Position numbers and translations under genes: made by a program
The notes under the pieces: model-generated
Seen by the model: the letters and a program-made list of their open reading frames with translations, nothing else
Told to the model about the DNA's origin: nothing
Databases searched by the model: none
Shown here: in pieces, positions 40,375-50,062 of the stretch
How the letters are laid out: every line of letters begins with the position of its first letter
Numbering within the stretch: position 1 is the first letter of the stretch
Source of the DNA: Bacteroides fragilis
GTDB taxonomy: Bacteria; Bacteroidota; Bacteroidia; Bacteroidales; Bacteroidaceae
Assembly (NCBI RefSeq): GCF_019583405.1
Contig: NZ_SZUU01000009.1
Span: 1-64,000 of the forward strand
Direction of reading: 5' to 3'
DNA length: 64,000 nucleotides

Positions 40375-42240
40375 ATGACCCCTTATTTACAAGTAGATAA
40401 TCTTACCAAATCTTTTGGCGATTTGGTTCTTTTCGAAAATATTTCCTTCGGTATTGCCGAAGGCCAGCGTATCGGCTTGATCGCTAAAAACGGTACGGGT
40501 AAAACCACCTTATTAAATATACTCTCCGGAAAGGAAGGATATGATAGCGGCAATATTGTGTTCCGCCGTGACCTTCGAGTTGATTATTTGGAGCAAGATC
40601 CGCAATATCCCGAAGAATTGACTGTGTTGGAAGCCTGTTTTCACCATGGTAACAGTACCGTAGAGCTGATAAAGGAGTACGAACGGTGCATGGAAACCGA
40701 AGGACATCCGGGACTGGATGACCTGCTGGTACGTATGGACCATGAAAAGGCTTGGGAGTATGAACAGAAGGCTAAACAGATACTTTCGCAACTCAAGATA
40801 CGGAACTTTGACCAACAGGTGAAGCATCTCTCCGGAGGACAGCTTAAGCGGGTAGCTTTGGCCAATGCTTTGATTACCGAACCGGATTTGCTGATTTTGG
40901 ACGAGCCTACCAATCATCTGGATCTCGACATGACCGAATGGCTGGAAGAGTATCTTCGCCGTACGAACCTCAGTCTGCTGATGGTGACGCATGACCGTTA
41001 CTTTCTCGACCGTGTCTGTTCCGAAATCATCGAGATAGACAACCGTCAGGTTTATCAATACAAAGGAAATTACAGTTATTATCTGGAGAAACGCCAGGAA
41101 CGTATTGAAGCGAAATCGGTTGAGATAGAGCGTGCGAACAATTTATATCGTACTGAGTTGGACTGGATGCGTCGTATGCCTCAGGCACGCGGACACAAAG
41201 CCCGGTATCGCGAAGATGCTTTTTATGAACTGGAGAAAGTTGCCAAACAACGATTTAACAATGACAATGTGAAGCTGGAAGTGAAAGCTTCTTATATTGG
41301 CAGCAAGATATTCGAGGCTGATCATCTCTATAAGAGTTTTGGCGACCTGAAGATATTGGAAGATTTCTCTTACATCTTCGCCCGTTATGAAAAGATGGGA
41401 ATTGTGGGGAATAACGGTACGGGGAAGTCTACTTTTATAAAAATATTGATGGGACAGGTGCAGCCTGACAGTGGTACACTGGATATTGGAGAGACCGTAC
41501 GTTTCGGATACTACTCGCAGGACGGATTACAGTTTGACGAGCAGATGAAAGTCATTGACGTTGTGCAGGATATCGCTGAGGTCATTGAGTTGGGTAACGG
41601 CAAGAAGCTGACGGCTTCCCAGTTTCTGCAACACTTCTTATTTACTCCCGAAACTCAACATAGTTATGTATACAAATTGAGTGGGGGAGAACGCCGTCGA
41701 CTTTATCTCTGTACCGTGCTGATGCGTAACCCGAACTTCCTGGTACTTGACGAGCCCACGAATGACCTCGATATTATTACCTTGAATGTGTTGGAGGAAT
41801 ATTTGCAGAACTTCAAGGGATGTGTCATTGTCGTTTCGCACGACCGCTACTTTATGGATAAAGTGGTCGACCACTTGTTGGTATTCAACGGACAGGGAGA
41901 TATTCGTGACTTTCCCGGTAATTACAGCGATTATCGTGACTGGAAAGAAGCCAAATCCCAAAAGGAGAAGGAGGCGGAGAAACCACAGGAAGAAAAAACA
42001 GCCCGTGTCCGCCTGAACGAGAAGCGCAAGATGAGTTTCAAGGAGAAACGGGAATTCGAACAACTGGAAAAGGAAATAGCTGAGCTGGAAACAGAGAAAC
42101 TGCAGATAGAAGAACTGCTCTGCAGTGGTACGCTTTCGGTGGACGAACTGACAGAGAAATCGAAGCGATTGCCCGAGGTAAACGATCTGATAGACGAGAA
42201 AACCATGCGTTGGCTTGAACTTAGCGAAATAGAATCATGA
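40375..42240 (+). CDS. ABC-F family ATPase (Uup/EttA type)
   Basis: This 621-residue soluble protein has two ABC ATPase domains and no membrane part. Domain 1 has LIAKNGTGKTTLLNIL (Walker A), LSGGQLKRVALANAL (signature) and LLILDEPTNHLDLDM. Domain 2 has IVGNNGTGKSTFIKIL, LSGGERRRLYLCTVL and FLVLDEPTNDLDIIT. The linker near residues 240-300 is the P-site tRNA interaction motif region, and the C-terminus is a charged coiled coil (about 535-610), as in Uup. ABC-F proteins work on ribosomes. It overlaps the next gene by 4 bp. Confidence 0.93.
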   Translation: MTPYLQVDNLTKSFGDLVLFENISFGIAEGQRIGLIAKNGTGKTTLLNILSGKEGYDSGNIVFRRDLRVDYLEQDPQYPEELTVLEACFHHGNSTVELIKEYERCMETEGHPGLDDLLVRMDHEKAWEYEQKAKQILSQLKIRNFDQQVKHLSGGQLKRVALANALITEPDLLILDEPTNHLDLDMTEWLEEYLRRTNLSLLMVTHDRYFLDRVCSEIIEIDNRQVYQYKGNYSYYLEKRQERIEAKSVEIERANNLYRTELDWMRRMPQARGHKARYREDAFYELEKVAKQRFNNDNVKLEVKASYIGSKIFEADHLYKSFGDLKILEDFSYIFARYEKMGIVGNNGTGKSTFIKILMGQVQPDSGTLDIGETVRFGYYSQDGLQFDEQMKVIDVVQDIAEVIELGNGKKLTASQFLQHFLFTPETQHSYVYKLSGGERRRLYLCTVLMRNPNFLVLDEPTNDLDIITLNVLEEYLQNFKGCVIVVSHDRYFMDKVVDHLLVFNGQGDIRDFPGNYSDYRDWKEAKSQKEKEAEKPQEEKTARVRLNEKRKMSFKEKREFEQLEKEIAELETEKLQIEELLCSGTLSVDELTEKSKRLPEVNDLIDEKTMRWLELSEIES

Positions 42241-43070
42241 ACCTGACCAATTATCATAGTCATACCCTCTATTGTGACGGCCGTGCCGGCATGGAGGATT
42301 TTATCCGTTTTGCCATCAGCCGAGGGTTTACGTCCTATGGTATTTCTTCACACGCCCCACTGCCGTTTCCGACTCATTGGACGATGGAGTGGGATCGTAT
42401 GGACGACTATCTGGATGAATTTACCCGGATGAAAGAGAAATATGCTTCGGAAATCGAACTGGCTGTCGGGCTGGAAATAGATTACCTGAACGAAGACAGT
42501 AATCCTTCCGTCCGGCGTTTCCAGGAGTTGCCGCTCGACTACCGTATCGGTTCGGTACATCTGCTTTACAATGACCGGGATGAAGTAGTGGATATCGATG
42601 TATGTGCAGAGGTGTTCCGGGATATCGTCGATCAGCATTTCGGCGGTGACCTCGACCGTGTGATTCATCTGTATTATGACCGTCTGTTACGAATGGTGGA
42701 ATTGGGAGGATTTGATATCTTAGGACATGCCGATAAGATGCATCACAATGCCGCCTTCTACCGTCCCGGTCTGTTGGACGAGCCTTGGTACGATGCATTG
42801 ATACACGACTATTTCTCTGCTGTTGCAGCTAAAGGATATATTGTAGAGATCAATACAAAAGCTTTGCATCACTTGAATACTTTCTTTCCGAACGAACGGT
42901 ATTTCCCGTTGCTTAAGAAGTTGGGAGTTCGTGTGCAGGTGAACAGTGATTCGCATTATCCCGAACGGATCAATAGCGGACGTCCCGAGGCATTGGCTGC
43001 TTTGCAGAAAGCAGGCTTTGAAACAGTGACCGAATGGCACGGGGGGAAATGGATAGAGATGCCACTTTAA
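42237..43070 (+). CDS. PHP-domain histidinol-phosphatase
   Basis: This 277-residue metal-dependent phosphatase has the PHP fold. NYHSHTLYCDGR at the N-terminus carries the HxH motif and a later Asp, and further metal ligands sit in GLEIDYL, RIGSVHLLYN and DILGHADKMHH, with NSDSHYPE near the end. It resembles HisK-type histidinol-phosphate phosphatases that finish histidine synthesis with L-histidinol, although other phosphoester substrates are possible because no his genes are nearby. It overlaps the ABC-F stop by 4 bp. Confidence 0.86.
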   Translation: MNLTNYHSHTLYCDGRAGMEDFIRFAISRGFTSYGISSHAPLPFPTHWTMEWDRMDDYLDEFTRMKEKYASEIELAVGLEIDYLNEDSNPSVRRFQELPLDYRIGSVHLLYNDRDEVVDIDVCAEVFRDIVDQHFGGDLDRVIHLYYDRLLRMVELGGFDILGHADKMHHNAAFYRPGLLDEPWYDALIHDYFSAVAAKGYIVEINTKALHHLNTFFPNERYFPLLKKLGVRVQVNSDSHYPERINSGRPEALAALQKAGFETVTEWHGGKWIEMPL

Positions 43071-43081
43071 ACCAATATATC

Positions 43082-43906
43082 ATGAAACACAAAAACTTAT
43101 TGTTAGCTTTGCCGTTTGCTTTCTTTGTATTTGCCGGCATATCATTGTCCTCTTGTAAAGACACTCCTGTCCGTAAACTTTATAAAAGTGATATAGACTG
43201 GAAACTTACCTGGCAGGACGAGTTCGATAAAAACGGTGCACCCGATCCCGAGAAATGGGTGTTCTCTCCCTGGCATCCTTTTTGCCGGGATAATAACTTT
43301 GTTACGTTAGTAAAGGGCGGTAAATTGATTCTGCGTGCTTTGCCCAATAACGATCCGAATGATACGATCCGCTACATGGCTGGTTGTGTTGAGACTTTGG
43401 GCAAAAAAGACTTCTTGTACGGACGCTTTGAAGTGTGTGCCAAACTGGGTAGTGCTAAAGGTTCCTGGCCTGCTATCTGGCTTAAGCCTACTGACTCTAC
43501 AACGTATGGTGCGTGGCCTAAATGTGGAGAGATCGATATAATGGAACAACTGAACAAAGATACGTTTGTCTATCATACCATGCATACCGAATATATCAAA
43601 GTGTTAGGACATAAAACAGATCCGGACTATTATACTACTGCATCCTACAATCCGCATGAATTTAATGTGTTTGGGATGGAATGGACACCGGATAAAATTG
43701 ATATGTTCATCAATGATTCACTCACTTTCAGTTATCCCCGCATTAAAGAGGAGGGGGCTGTGCAGTGGCCATTCGATGTTCCTTTCTTCTTACTGCTCAA
43801 CCAGGTACTCGGAGGATGGGCCGGAGAGATAGACGACGCGGAGCTTCCCGTACAGATGGAGGTTGACTGGGTGAGATATTACGAATTGCCTGAAAATATG
43901 AAATAG
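43082..43906 (+). CDS. GH16 family beta-glucanase-like lipoprotein
   Basis: This 274-residue lipoprotein has a signal ending in SLSSC (KHKNLLLALPFAFFVFAGIS before it). The GH16 fold begins near WKLTWQDEFDKNGAP, and the catalytic motif CGEIDIMEQL gives E-x-D-x-x-E with the nucleophile and acid/base Glu. SWPAIWLKPTD and the C-terminal MEVDWVRYYEL are typical of laminarinase/beta-glucanase members. It is expected at the outer surface or periplasm and cleaves beta-1,3 or beta-1,4 glycans. It is transcribed after the PHP gene by 11 bp and is convergent with the PL8 lyase gene. Substrate is not fixed by sequence. Confidence 0.9.
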   Translation: MKHKNLLLALPFAFFVFAGISLSSCKDTPVRKLYKSDIDWKLTWQDEFDKNGAPDPEKWVFSPWHPFCRDNNFVTLVKGGKLILRALPNNDPNDTIRYMAGCVETLGKKDFLYGRFEVCAKLGSAKGSWPAIWLKPTDSTTYGAWPKCGEIDIMEQLNKDTFVYHTMHTEYIKVLGHKTDPDYYTTASYNPHEFNVFGMEWTPDKIDMFINDSLTFSYPRIKEEGAVQWPFDVPFFLLLNQVLGGWAGEIDDAELPVQMEVDWVRYYELPENMK

Positions 43907-43921
43907 TCGGAAGGTAGATTT

Positions 43922-45943
43922 TTAGATCTCTCCTTTGGGAAAAACAGCTTGGGAAACCGGGGCACCGTCTGCACGATAAAGATAGGCTCCCGGTTTTTTT
44001 ATAGGTATTCTTTTTCCGTTATACAGTTTGAGAGTCATTGGCTGCCAAACAGCGACGTAGTACATTTCGTCGATAAATGCCACCTGTGCCTTTTCGTCAT
44101 TTTGCAATACCTGTACTTTTGAAATATCGAATGCAGCCGTCTTCTCCTGAGTGGAAGCCGGGAGCACCAAATACCGGTAAGTGGCAGGGATACCTGACGG
44201 ATGTTTGATGTAAATAGAGAAAATTTCATCTTCCAACATCCGGGGAGCGTACATTCCCATGAAGTCGTGCCACTGTCCTTTCTTCTTTTCTGCCAGTGCC
44301 AGGCAAAGTTCGTCCTGCAGAAGGATATATCCGGTGTTGTCGTGGAAATAACGGCGGTTTTCTTCCGTCCATATTTCACCATTCTTGAACCGTTGATCGA
44401 TGGAGGTGATAAGTGTGGCAGTGCTGTCTGCATGGATATCACTTCCCAAGCACAGGATAAATTCATTGGTGAATATCCATACTTTGTTTGCGGATAGCCC
44501 GTTACGGTTCAAGTGCATGGCGGTGATTCCCTGTTTTCCGTTTGTTGCTCCACCTGTGAAATTGGTTTTGTTGCGTGAATTCGGTCCGTTGTCTATCGGG
44601 ATGGGAGCATTGCTTTCATAGGTTGTGATACCGGGTATCCGGCGCCAGTTCCAGAAAGGGAAAATATTGTGGTATTCATCTCCTCGAATATACGTATAGA
44701 CAGCTCCGTCTGCCATGTAATATCCCTTCAGGTTATCCTCATTTACCAGTTCCGTACCAATTACCCGGCTGGATGCCATGCGTAAAGATGCCATCCAGTC
44801 AGAGGTACGGTGAATGGTCAAGTCGGAATCTTTGAAGAACTTATTTCCTGTGAAATCGTTTTCTGCATCCGGATGTAGGAAGTTACGGGCTATAAATGCC
44901 TCTATTTCCTGTGTCTGTTGTTCATTGCTTCCCTTCATCAGTGAGCAGGCTGCGAAGAGCAGGTTGAATGATTTGTGAAGATCGGCGCTGTGGAAGAGTT
45001 GCCGGTTCAATCCGTTTACGTCCCAATGACCTTTCCATACAATCCATTGATACCCTTTCAGAAGAAGGGATACAAGGATATCCTGTTGCTCTTGGCTGAA
45101 TGCAAGAGGGGTGCCGGCAAACAGTTCGGAATAAAAACTCATGTTGCAGAGGAAAGAAAGTCCGTAATTGCCGAACTGTTGTTGGGGACCATGCTGATGG
45201 AAACTCCAGTCCGGCTGAATACCCTCTTTCTGTCCCAATACGATTTCCGAGCCAATGTTTTCCCGTGCCTCTTTTACCAGTTGGGAGTCATTCAAGAGTA
45301 AGCCCCGGATCAGTACGTTGCCTGCCAGCCATACTTTGTTCTGTCCTGTCATGCCAAAATGGGATTGTTCCATCACCCGCACGGCTTCCTGCTTTTCTTT
45401 TTCCGTCATTTCTGCTTCGAAAAGGAGGAAAGCCGGTCCCAAGGTGCGGGGAATACCTATTTGATTATACCACCAGTTTTTGCAGGCCAGTTTTTTGGTG
45501 AACCAGTAATTCATGGCTTGGTGAATAATGCTGGTCACGGCTGAAATCTCCTGTGCGGAAGCATTCTCTTTTTCGCGGGCATAATATTTGGTTAGTTTCA
45601 GTATCCGTTCTGCGTGTTGTTTCGGTTCCCATCCCGAACGTTTGGTATCAACATAGTTGATGTCCGGCCATGAACCGTCTCCCCGTATCGTACTGATCAG
45701 TCGGTGTATCTCTTCCCGGTGGATAGGGTAAAGTTGTTGAAGTTCGATAACGTTCTGGTCAGATACCTCTTTTTCGGGAGGAATTTTAGATAATAGTTGT
45801 AAGAAAGGTTGTTTGCTCTCATCCAGTCCGATAACCGACCGGATATAATTCTGCTTGATAAGTTCGCTTTCTTTGCCTGTTTGTGCAGTAAGATGAGAAA
45901 GGAAAGTACAGATAAACAGTACTGACAGGAAGATTCTTTTCAT
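43922..45943 (-). CDS. Polysaccharide lyase family 8 (hyaluronate/chondroitin lyase-like)
   Basis: This 673-residue exported lyase has a signal (KRIFLSVLFICTFLSHLTAQ). The alpha/alpha toroid spans about residues 25-370 and carries the family's catalytic set: Asn in NWWYNQIGIPRTLGP, His and Tyr in FHQHGPQQQFGNYG, and Arg in NGLNRQL. The C-terminal beta super-sandwich (from about residue 400) contains KQGITAMHLNRNGLSANKVW. PL8 enzymes cut uronic-acid glycosaminoglycans or xanthan by beta-elimination. I chose ATG 45943 before the signal peptide; upstream in-frame ATGs at 45961 and 46084 have no coding support. No SusC/D pair is nearby. Confidence 0.92.
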   Translation of the reverse strand: MKRIFLSVLFICTFLSHLTAQTGKESELIKQNYIRSVIGLDESKQPFLQLLSKIPPEKEVSDQNVIELQQLYPIHREEIHRLISTIRGDGSWPDINYVDTKRSGWEPKQHAERILKLTKYYAREKENASAQEISAVTSIIHQAMNYWFTKKLACKNWWYNQIGIPRTLGPAFLLFEAEMTEKEKQEAVRVMEQSHFGMTGQNKVWLAGNVLIRGLLLNDSQLVKEARENIGSEIVLGQKEGIQPDWSFHQHGPQQQFGNYGLSFLCNMSFYSELFAGTPLAFSQEQQDILVSLLLKGYQWIVWKGHWDVNGLNRQLFHSADLHKSFNLLFAACSLMKGSNEQQTQEIEAFIARNFLHPDAENDFTGNKFFKDSDLTIHRTSDWMASLRMASSRVIGTELVNEDNLKGYYMADGAVYTYIRGDEYHNIFPFWNWRRIPGITTYESNAPIPIDNGPNSRNKTNFTGGATNGKQGITAMHLNRNGLSANKVWIFTNEFILCLGSDIHADSTATLITSIDQRFKNGEIWTEENRRYFHDNTGYILLQDELCLALAEKKKGQWHDFMGMYAPRMLEDEIFSIYIKHPSGIPATYRYLVLPASTQEKTAAFDISKVQVLQNDEKAQVAFIDEMYYVAVWQPMTLKLYNGKRIPIKKPGAYLYRADGAPVSQAVFPKGEI

Positions 45944-46007
45944 ATATCGTGTGTCTTTCATTGCATGTGTTAAATTAGGCCTTGACGGGAGGAATGCGTC
46001 AATATTC

Positions 46008-46103
46008 TTTCCACTATGGAGAACACAGGATAACACAGATTGTCTGTGTTGGTAACCAATGATCTGAAATTCTCTCCGTGTCACTCTGTATTCTCTGTGG
46101 TGA
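46008..46103. repeat. TTCACCACAGAG-type palindromic repeat, diverged (copy 3)
   Basis: The left arm (46008-46039, ...CCACTATGGAGAACACAG...) pairs imperfectly with the right arm (46071-46103, ...TCTGTATTCTCTGTGGTG...). It is the most degenerate copy and lies between the fucose-isomerase-like stop and the PL8 start on the minus strand. Confidence 0.65.
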
Positions 46104-46138
46104 GTTCTGACTTTACCTCTGTTAAGCTGTGAGTGGAT

Positions 46139-47374
46139 TTATTCCGTGCGTTTACAGGAGTTTGCCTGTAAGAATTCGTTCAATGCATCTTCATAATTGC
46201 CTTGTAGCAAAATGTGATGGTTTCCGAGTGGATTCTTCAGGAAATAATCAGCCGGTGCATTCATTTTTATACGTACTTGTGTACGGCACATATTGATGTA
46301 ATTGGTGTTTTCGGTCAGAGTTCCGGTAGAAAGGTAATATTCGTCCAGACATTCTCCACCACATTTCACGATAGTGACATCTCCGGTCGGCAGCAGTCCC
46401 TGAATACCAATACCGCTTTCCGTTTCAAAATGGCTACGGATGATATAACGTTCGGTTTGTTTCATTCCGATCGTGCAATGTGCCAGTATTATTTCGTTGT
46501 TCCGGGCGTTAATCATCGAGGGGTTTGCCATGAAGCCCACTTTCCCGGTCAGTGCTTTAGCAGCGAGTAATGTAAATACAGATTGCAAATCCCCTTCACA
46601 TCCGGCAATGATCCCTTCGTCGTTCAGCATGGCAAGAGCCAGGCAACCGGTAGTACCGGTGCGCTCTATCAGTTTGAAACAACTCAGGGTTACGGCACTT
46701 AGTTTTTCTTCTTTACAAATTCGCTTGACGGCCCGGTAAAGGCGCATTGCTTTAATCATATCTTCGGGAGTTCCTTCGCGGCATGCCAAGGCTTGAGAAG
46801 CAACTGCGGCGCATGAGGCACCGACTTCATTGTCTGTAATACGATCGTATACGTCATAAATTCGTTCCAACGGGATGTCCAGATACTCAATTCCCCAACG
46901 CCGCTTTGCGAGCAGATAATCCACGTTGCTTGCGATCAGCCACGAGGAAGGAGCACCGATCACTCCGATGCGAAGGCCTGCTAATGAACGTTGTGCTTTG
47001 AAATTGGTATAAAGTACCTGAATTCGTTGAACGATACTCATAAAGTCCCCATGGAGGATTTCACTCTTCATACCTCGGCCACGTAACCAAGAGGAGATTT
47101 CCAGTGCCGCAGCCAGGGAGTTTTGCATTCCGTCTGCCAGTATAATGGCAGGCCGGGGAAGCGATTCGAAGCATTGCATTACCAGCCTTTCGACCCCTCC
47201 GGTAGCAATGAAAATGATACTGAATTCATCTTTTGGCAATCGGTCGATGTCCCGGTAATCCATGAACTTCACGGTGAAATATTTTTCCAGTTCACTGAGA
47301 ATCGCTTCGTGTGAACTACGTACAGTGGCTTGCTTATGCAGAATCGATGCAAATGTGATCAGGTTTATGGTCAT
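46139..47374 (-). CDS. L-fucose/arabinose isomerase-like protein
   Basis: This 411-residue protein resembles the C-terminal fold of L-fucose and L-arabinose isomerases. The N-terminal domain has LPRPAIILADGMQNSLAAAL, and the middle GVIGAPSSWLIASNVDY is Rossmann-like. The metal-site candidates are in SCFKLIERTGTTG, GCEGDLQSVFTLL and AHCTIGMK. Such proteins are often annotated as fucose isomerase related and may act on a keto or aldo sugar. A -7 box TACATTTG on its strand lies at 47404-47411. It precedes the PL8 gene with 195 bp between, so the two may be read together. Substrate unknown. Confidence 0.83.
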   Translation of the reverse strand: MTINLITFASILHKQATVRSSHEAILSELEKYFTVKFMDYRDIDRLPKDEFSIIFIATGGVERLVMQCFESLPRPAIILADGMQNSLAAALEISSWLRGRGMKSEILHGDFMSIVQRIQVLYTNFKAQRSLAGLRIGVIGAPSSWLIASNVDYLLAKRRWGIEYLDIPLERIYDVYDRITDNEVGASCAAVASQALACREGTPEDMIKAMRLYRAVKRICKEEKLSAVTLSCFKLIERTGTTGCLALAMLNDEGIIAGCEGDLQSVFTLLAAKALTGKVGFMANPSMINARNNEIILAHCTIGMKQTERYIIRSHFETESGIGIQGLLPTGDVTIVKCGGECLDEYYLSTGTLTENTNYINMCRTQVRIKMNAPADYFLKNPLGNHHILLQGNYEDALNEFLQANSCKRTE

Positions 47375-47403
47375 TATGTTATCGTTTTAGGTTTGTAGTT
47401 ATA

Positions 47404-47411
47404 CAAATGTA
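47404..47411 (-). promoter_or_regulatory. -7 box for the fucose-isomerase-like gene
   Basis: Minus strand TACATTTG matches TAnnTTTG 30 bp before the ATG at 47374. Confidence 0.55.
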
Positions 47412-47475
47412 TCGTTTTCTGTTGATATTACCACAACGTTTTTACCCTTGATAAGGTTTTTAAAGTTTTTATGTC

Positions 47476-47503
47476 TTTGTGTCCGATTTATTGTGTACAT
47501 TTG
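47476..47503 (+). promoter_or_regulatory. Bacteroidota promoter for the aminotransferase operon
   Basis: TTTG (47476-47479) and TACATTTG (47496-47503) form a -33/-7 pair with the expected spacing, 40 bp before the ATG at 47544. Confidence 0.65.
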
Positions 47504-47543
47504 CCGCTCATATTTATTAATTGACCATTTATAATTCAAGATT

Positions 47544-48743
47544 ATGCCAACCATATCGATTCGCGGAACAGAGATGCCTGCATCTCCTATCAGAAAGCTG
47601 GCTCCCTTGGCAGATGCTGCCAAACAGCGGGGAATCCATGTATTTCACCTGAACATCGGACAGCCAGACCTGCCCACTCCTCAGGCCGCGATTGACGCGA
47701 TACGCAACATCGACCGCAAGGTGCTTGAATATAGCCCCAGTGCCGGTTATCGTAGCTATCGCGAGAAATTAGTAGGATATTACGAGAAATTCAATATCAA
47801 CCTGACAGCAGATGATATAATTATTACTACCGGAGGTTCCGAAGCCGTGCTTTTCTCATTCATGTCGTGTCTTAATCCGGGAGACGAGATCATTGTTCCC
47901 GAACCAGCTTACGCCAACTATATGGCTTTTGCCATTTCGGCCGGAGCTAAAATACGCACCATTGCTACGACAATCGAAGAAGGTTTCTCGCTTCCGAAAG
48001 TAGAGAAATTTGAAGAGTTGATCAACGAACGTACTAAGGGTATCTTGATCTGCAATCCGAATAATCCGACTGGCTATCTGTATACCCGACGTGAGATGAA
48101 TCAGATCCGTGACCTGGTGAAGAAGTATGATCTTTTCCTTTTCTCCGATGAAGTGTATCGTGAGTTTATCTATACCGGTTCCCCTTATATTTCGGCTTGC
48201 CATCTGGAAGGAATTGAAAATAACGTAGTGCTGATTGACTCTGTTTCCAAGCGTTATTCAGAATGTGGTATCCGCATCGGTGCCTTGATAACCAAGAATA
48301 AAGAAGTGCGTGATGCAGTGATGAAGTTCTGTCAGGCACGTTTGAGTCCTCCGCTGATCGGACAGATTGCTGCCGAAGCTTCACTGGATGCTCCCGAAGA
48401 GTACTCACGCGAAACTTATGACGAATACGTTGAGCGCCGTAAATGTTTGATTGACGGTCTGAACCGTATACCGGGTGTTTATTCCCCCATTCCGATGGGA
48501 GCTTTCTATACAGTAGCCAAGCTACCGGTCGATGATTCGGATAAATTCTGTGCCTGGTGTCTCTCTGAGTTTGAGTATGAAGGACAGACAGTGTTTATGG
48601 CTCCGGCTTCCGGTTTCTATACTACTCCGGGCTCCGGAAAGAATGAAGTCCGTATTGCTTACGTATTGAAAAAGGAAGATTTAACCCGTGCGCTCTTTGT
48701 TCTGCAAAAAGCATTGGAGGCTTATCCGGGAAGAACAGAATAA
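47544..48743 (+). CDS. Pyridoxal-phosphate aminotransferase, class I
   Basis: This 399-residue fold-type I aminotransferase is like aspartate/aromatic aminotransferases. IGQPDLPTPQAAID is the N-terminal substrate loop, ITTGGSEAVLFSF the cofactor phosphate-binding helix, CNPNNPTGYLYTRREM the Asn region, and DSVSKRYSECGIRIG carries the Lys that binds PLP. NEVRIAYVLKKEDL near the C-terminus holds the Arg for the substrate carboxylate. It would move an amino group between amino and keto acids. The LolC/E-like gene follows 6 bp later. Confidence 0.93.
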   Translation: MPTISIRGTEMPASPIRKLAPLADAAKQRGIHVFHLNIGQPDLPTPQAAIDAIRNIDRKVLEYSPSAGYRSYREKLVGYYEKFNINLTADDIIITTGGSEAVLFSFMSCLNPGDEIIVPEPAYANYMAFAISAGAKIRTIATTIEEGFSLPKVEKFEELINERTKGILICNPNNPTGYLYTRREMNQIRDLVKKYDLFLFSDEVYREFIYTGSPYISACHLEGIENNVVLIDSVSKRYSECGIRIGALITKNKEVRDAVMKFCQARLSPPLIGQIAAEASLDAPEEYSRETYDEYVERRKCLIDGLNRIPGVYSPIPMGAFYTVAKLPVDDSDKFCAWCLSEFEYEGQTVFMAPASGFYTTPGSGKNEVRIAYVLKKEDLTRALFVLQKALEAYPGRTE

Positions 48744-48749
48744 GACCTG

Positions 48750-50057
48750 ATGTCATCCATTCATTCACATAGTCAAAGCAACTCCGTTCCCTTTTCCAAA
48801 GAGAAGGGCAAGGTGAGGCTTTCCTATTTTCTTGCCCGTCGGATTTATCGTGATACGGACGGGGGAAAACAAGTTTCTCGTCCTGCTGTCCTGATTGCCA
48901 TGATTGGCATTGCTATCGGCCTGGCGGTGATGATCATTGCCGTATCTGTAGTGATTGGTTTTAAGAGTGAGGTACGTAATAAAGTGATCGGCTTCGGCTC
49001 CCATATCCAGATCAGTAATTTTGATGCGGTAGGGTCCTACGAAACTCATCCGGTTGTGGTGGATGATAGTATGATGATCGCTCTTTCCGCCCGTCCGGAA
49101 GTGAAACATGTGCAGCGATATTCCACCAAACCGGGGATGATAAAGACAGATGACGCTTTTCAGGGCATGGTGCTCAAAGGTGTCGGTCCGGAGTTTGATC
49201 CTGCCTTTTTCCGCGACCATCTGGTAGAAGGAGAGATACCGGTCTTCAGTGATACGGCTTCCACCAATCAGGTGGTCATATCGAAAGCGATAGCTGACCG
49301 GCTGAAACTGAAACTGGGAGATAAAATATATGCCTATTTTATCCAGAAAGATGTGCGTGCCCGCCGGTTGACGGTGAAAGGTATTTACCAAACGAACTTT
49401 TCTGAATATGATAATCTCTTTCTGCTGACTGACTTGTATTTGGTGAACCGTTTGAATAACTGGGCTCCCGGACAAGTGAGCGGAGCAGAGTTGCAGGTAC
49501 GTGACTATGACAAACTGGAAGATATAACCTATGGTATAGCCGTTGATACGGACAATAAGCAAGATGTTTACGGGGGGACTTATTACGTACAGAGCATCGA
49601 ACAAATGAATCCTCAGATATTTGCCTGGCTCGATCTGCTCGACCTGAATGTATGGGTCATTCTTATCCTGATGATTGGGGTAGCCGGCTTCACGATGATT
49701 TCCGGATTATTGATTATCATCCTTGAACGCACACAGATGATTGGCATCCTGAAGGCTTTGGGAGCCAATGATTTCACTATCCGTAAAGTATTTCTGTGGT
49801 TCTCTGTCTTTCTGATTGGGAAAGGGATGTTGTGGGGAAATGCAATTGGTATTACTTTCTGTGTTTTGCAGTCACAGTTGGGACTTTTTAAACTCGATCC
49901 CGAAACTTACTATGTAAGTATGGTGCCGGTTTCCATGAACATCTGGCTTTTCCTTCTGATCAATGTCGGCACCTTATTGGCTTCTGTATTAATGTTGGTC
50001 GGTCCCTCTTATTTGATAACCAAGATCAATCCGGCCAGTTCTATGCGGTACGAGTAG
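48750..50057 (+). CDS. LolC/E-like ABC transporter permease (FtsX fold)
   Basis: This 435-residue permease has one helix near residues 48-70 (IGIAIGLAVMIIAVSVVIGF), a periplasmic domain of about 230 residues, and three C-terminal helices (ILILMIGVAGFTMISGLLII and two more). That is the MacB/LolC topology, used to release lipoproteins from the inner membrane or to drive periplasmic efflux. No ATP-binding gene is adjacent, so a LolD partner must lie elsewhere. It is 6 bp after the aminotransferase and its stop is 5 bp from that of the convergent GT2 gene. Confidence 0.87.
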   Translation: MSSIHSHSQSNSVPFSKEKGKVRLSYFLARRIYRDTDGGKQVSRPAVLIAMIGIAIGLAVMIIAVSVVIGFKSEVRNKVIGFGSHIQISNFDAVGSYETHPVVVDDSMMIALSARPEVKHVQRYSTKPGMIKTDDAFQGMVLKGVGPEFDPAFFRDHLVEGEIPVFSDTASTNQVVISKAIADRLKLKLGDKIYAYFIQKDVRARRLTVKGIYQTNFSEYDNLFLLTDLYLVNRLNNWAPGQVSGAELQVRDYDKLEDITYGIAVDTDNKQDVYGGTYYVQSIEQMNPQIFAWLDLLDLNVWVILILMIGVAGFTMISGLLIIILERTQMIGILKALGANDFTIRKVFLWFSVFLIGKGMLWGNAIGITFCVLQSQLGLFKLDPETYYVSMVPVSMNIWLFLLINVGTLLASVLMLVGPSYLITKINPASSMRYE

Positions 50058-50062
50058 TCAAG

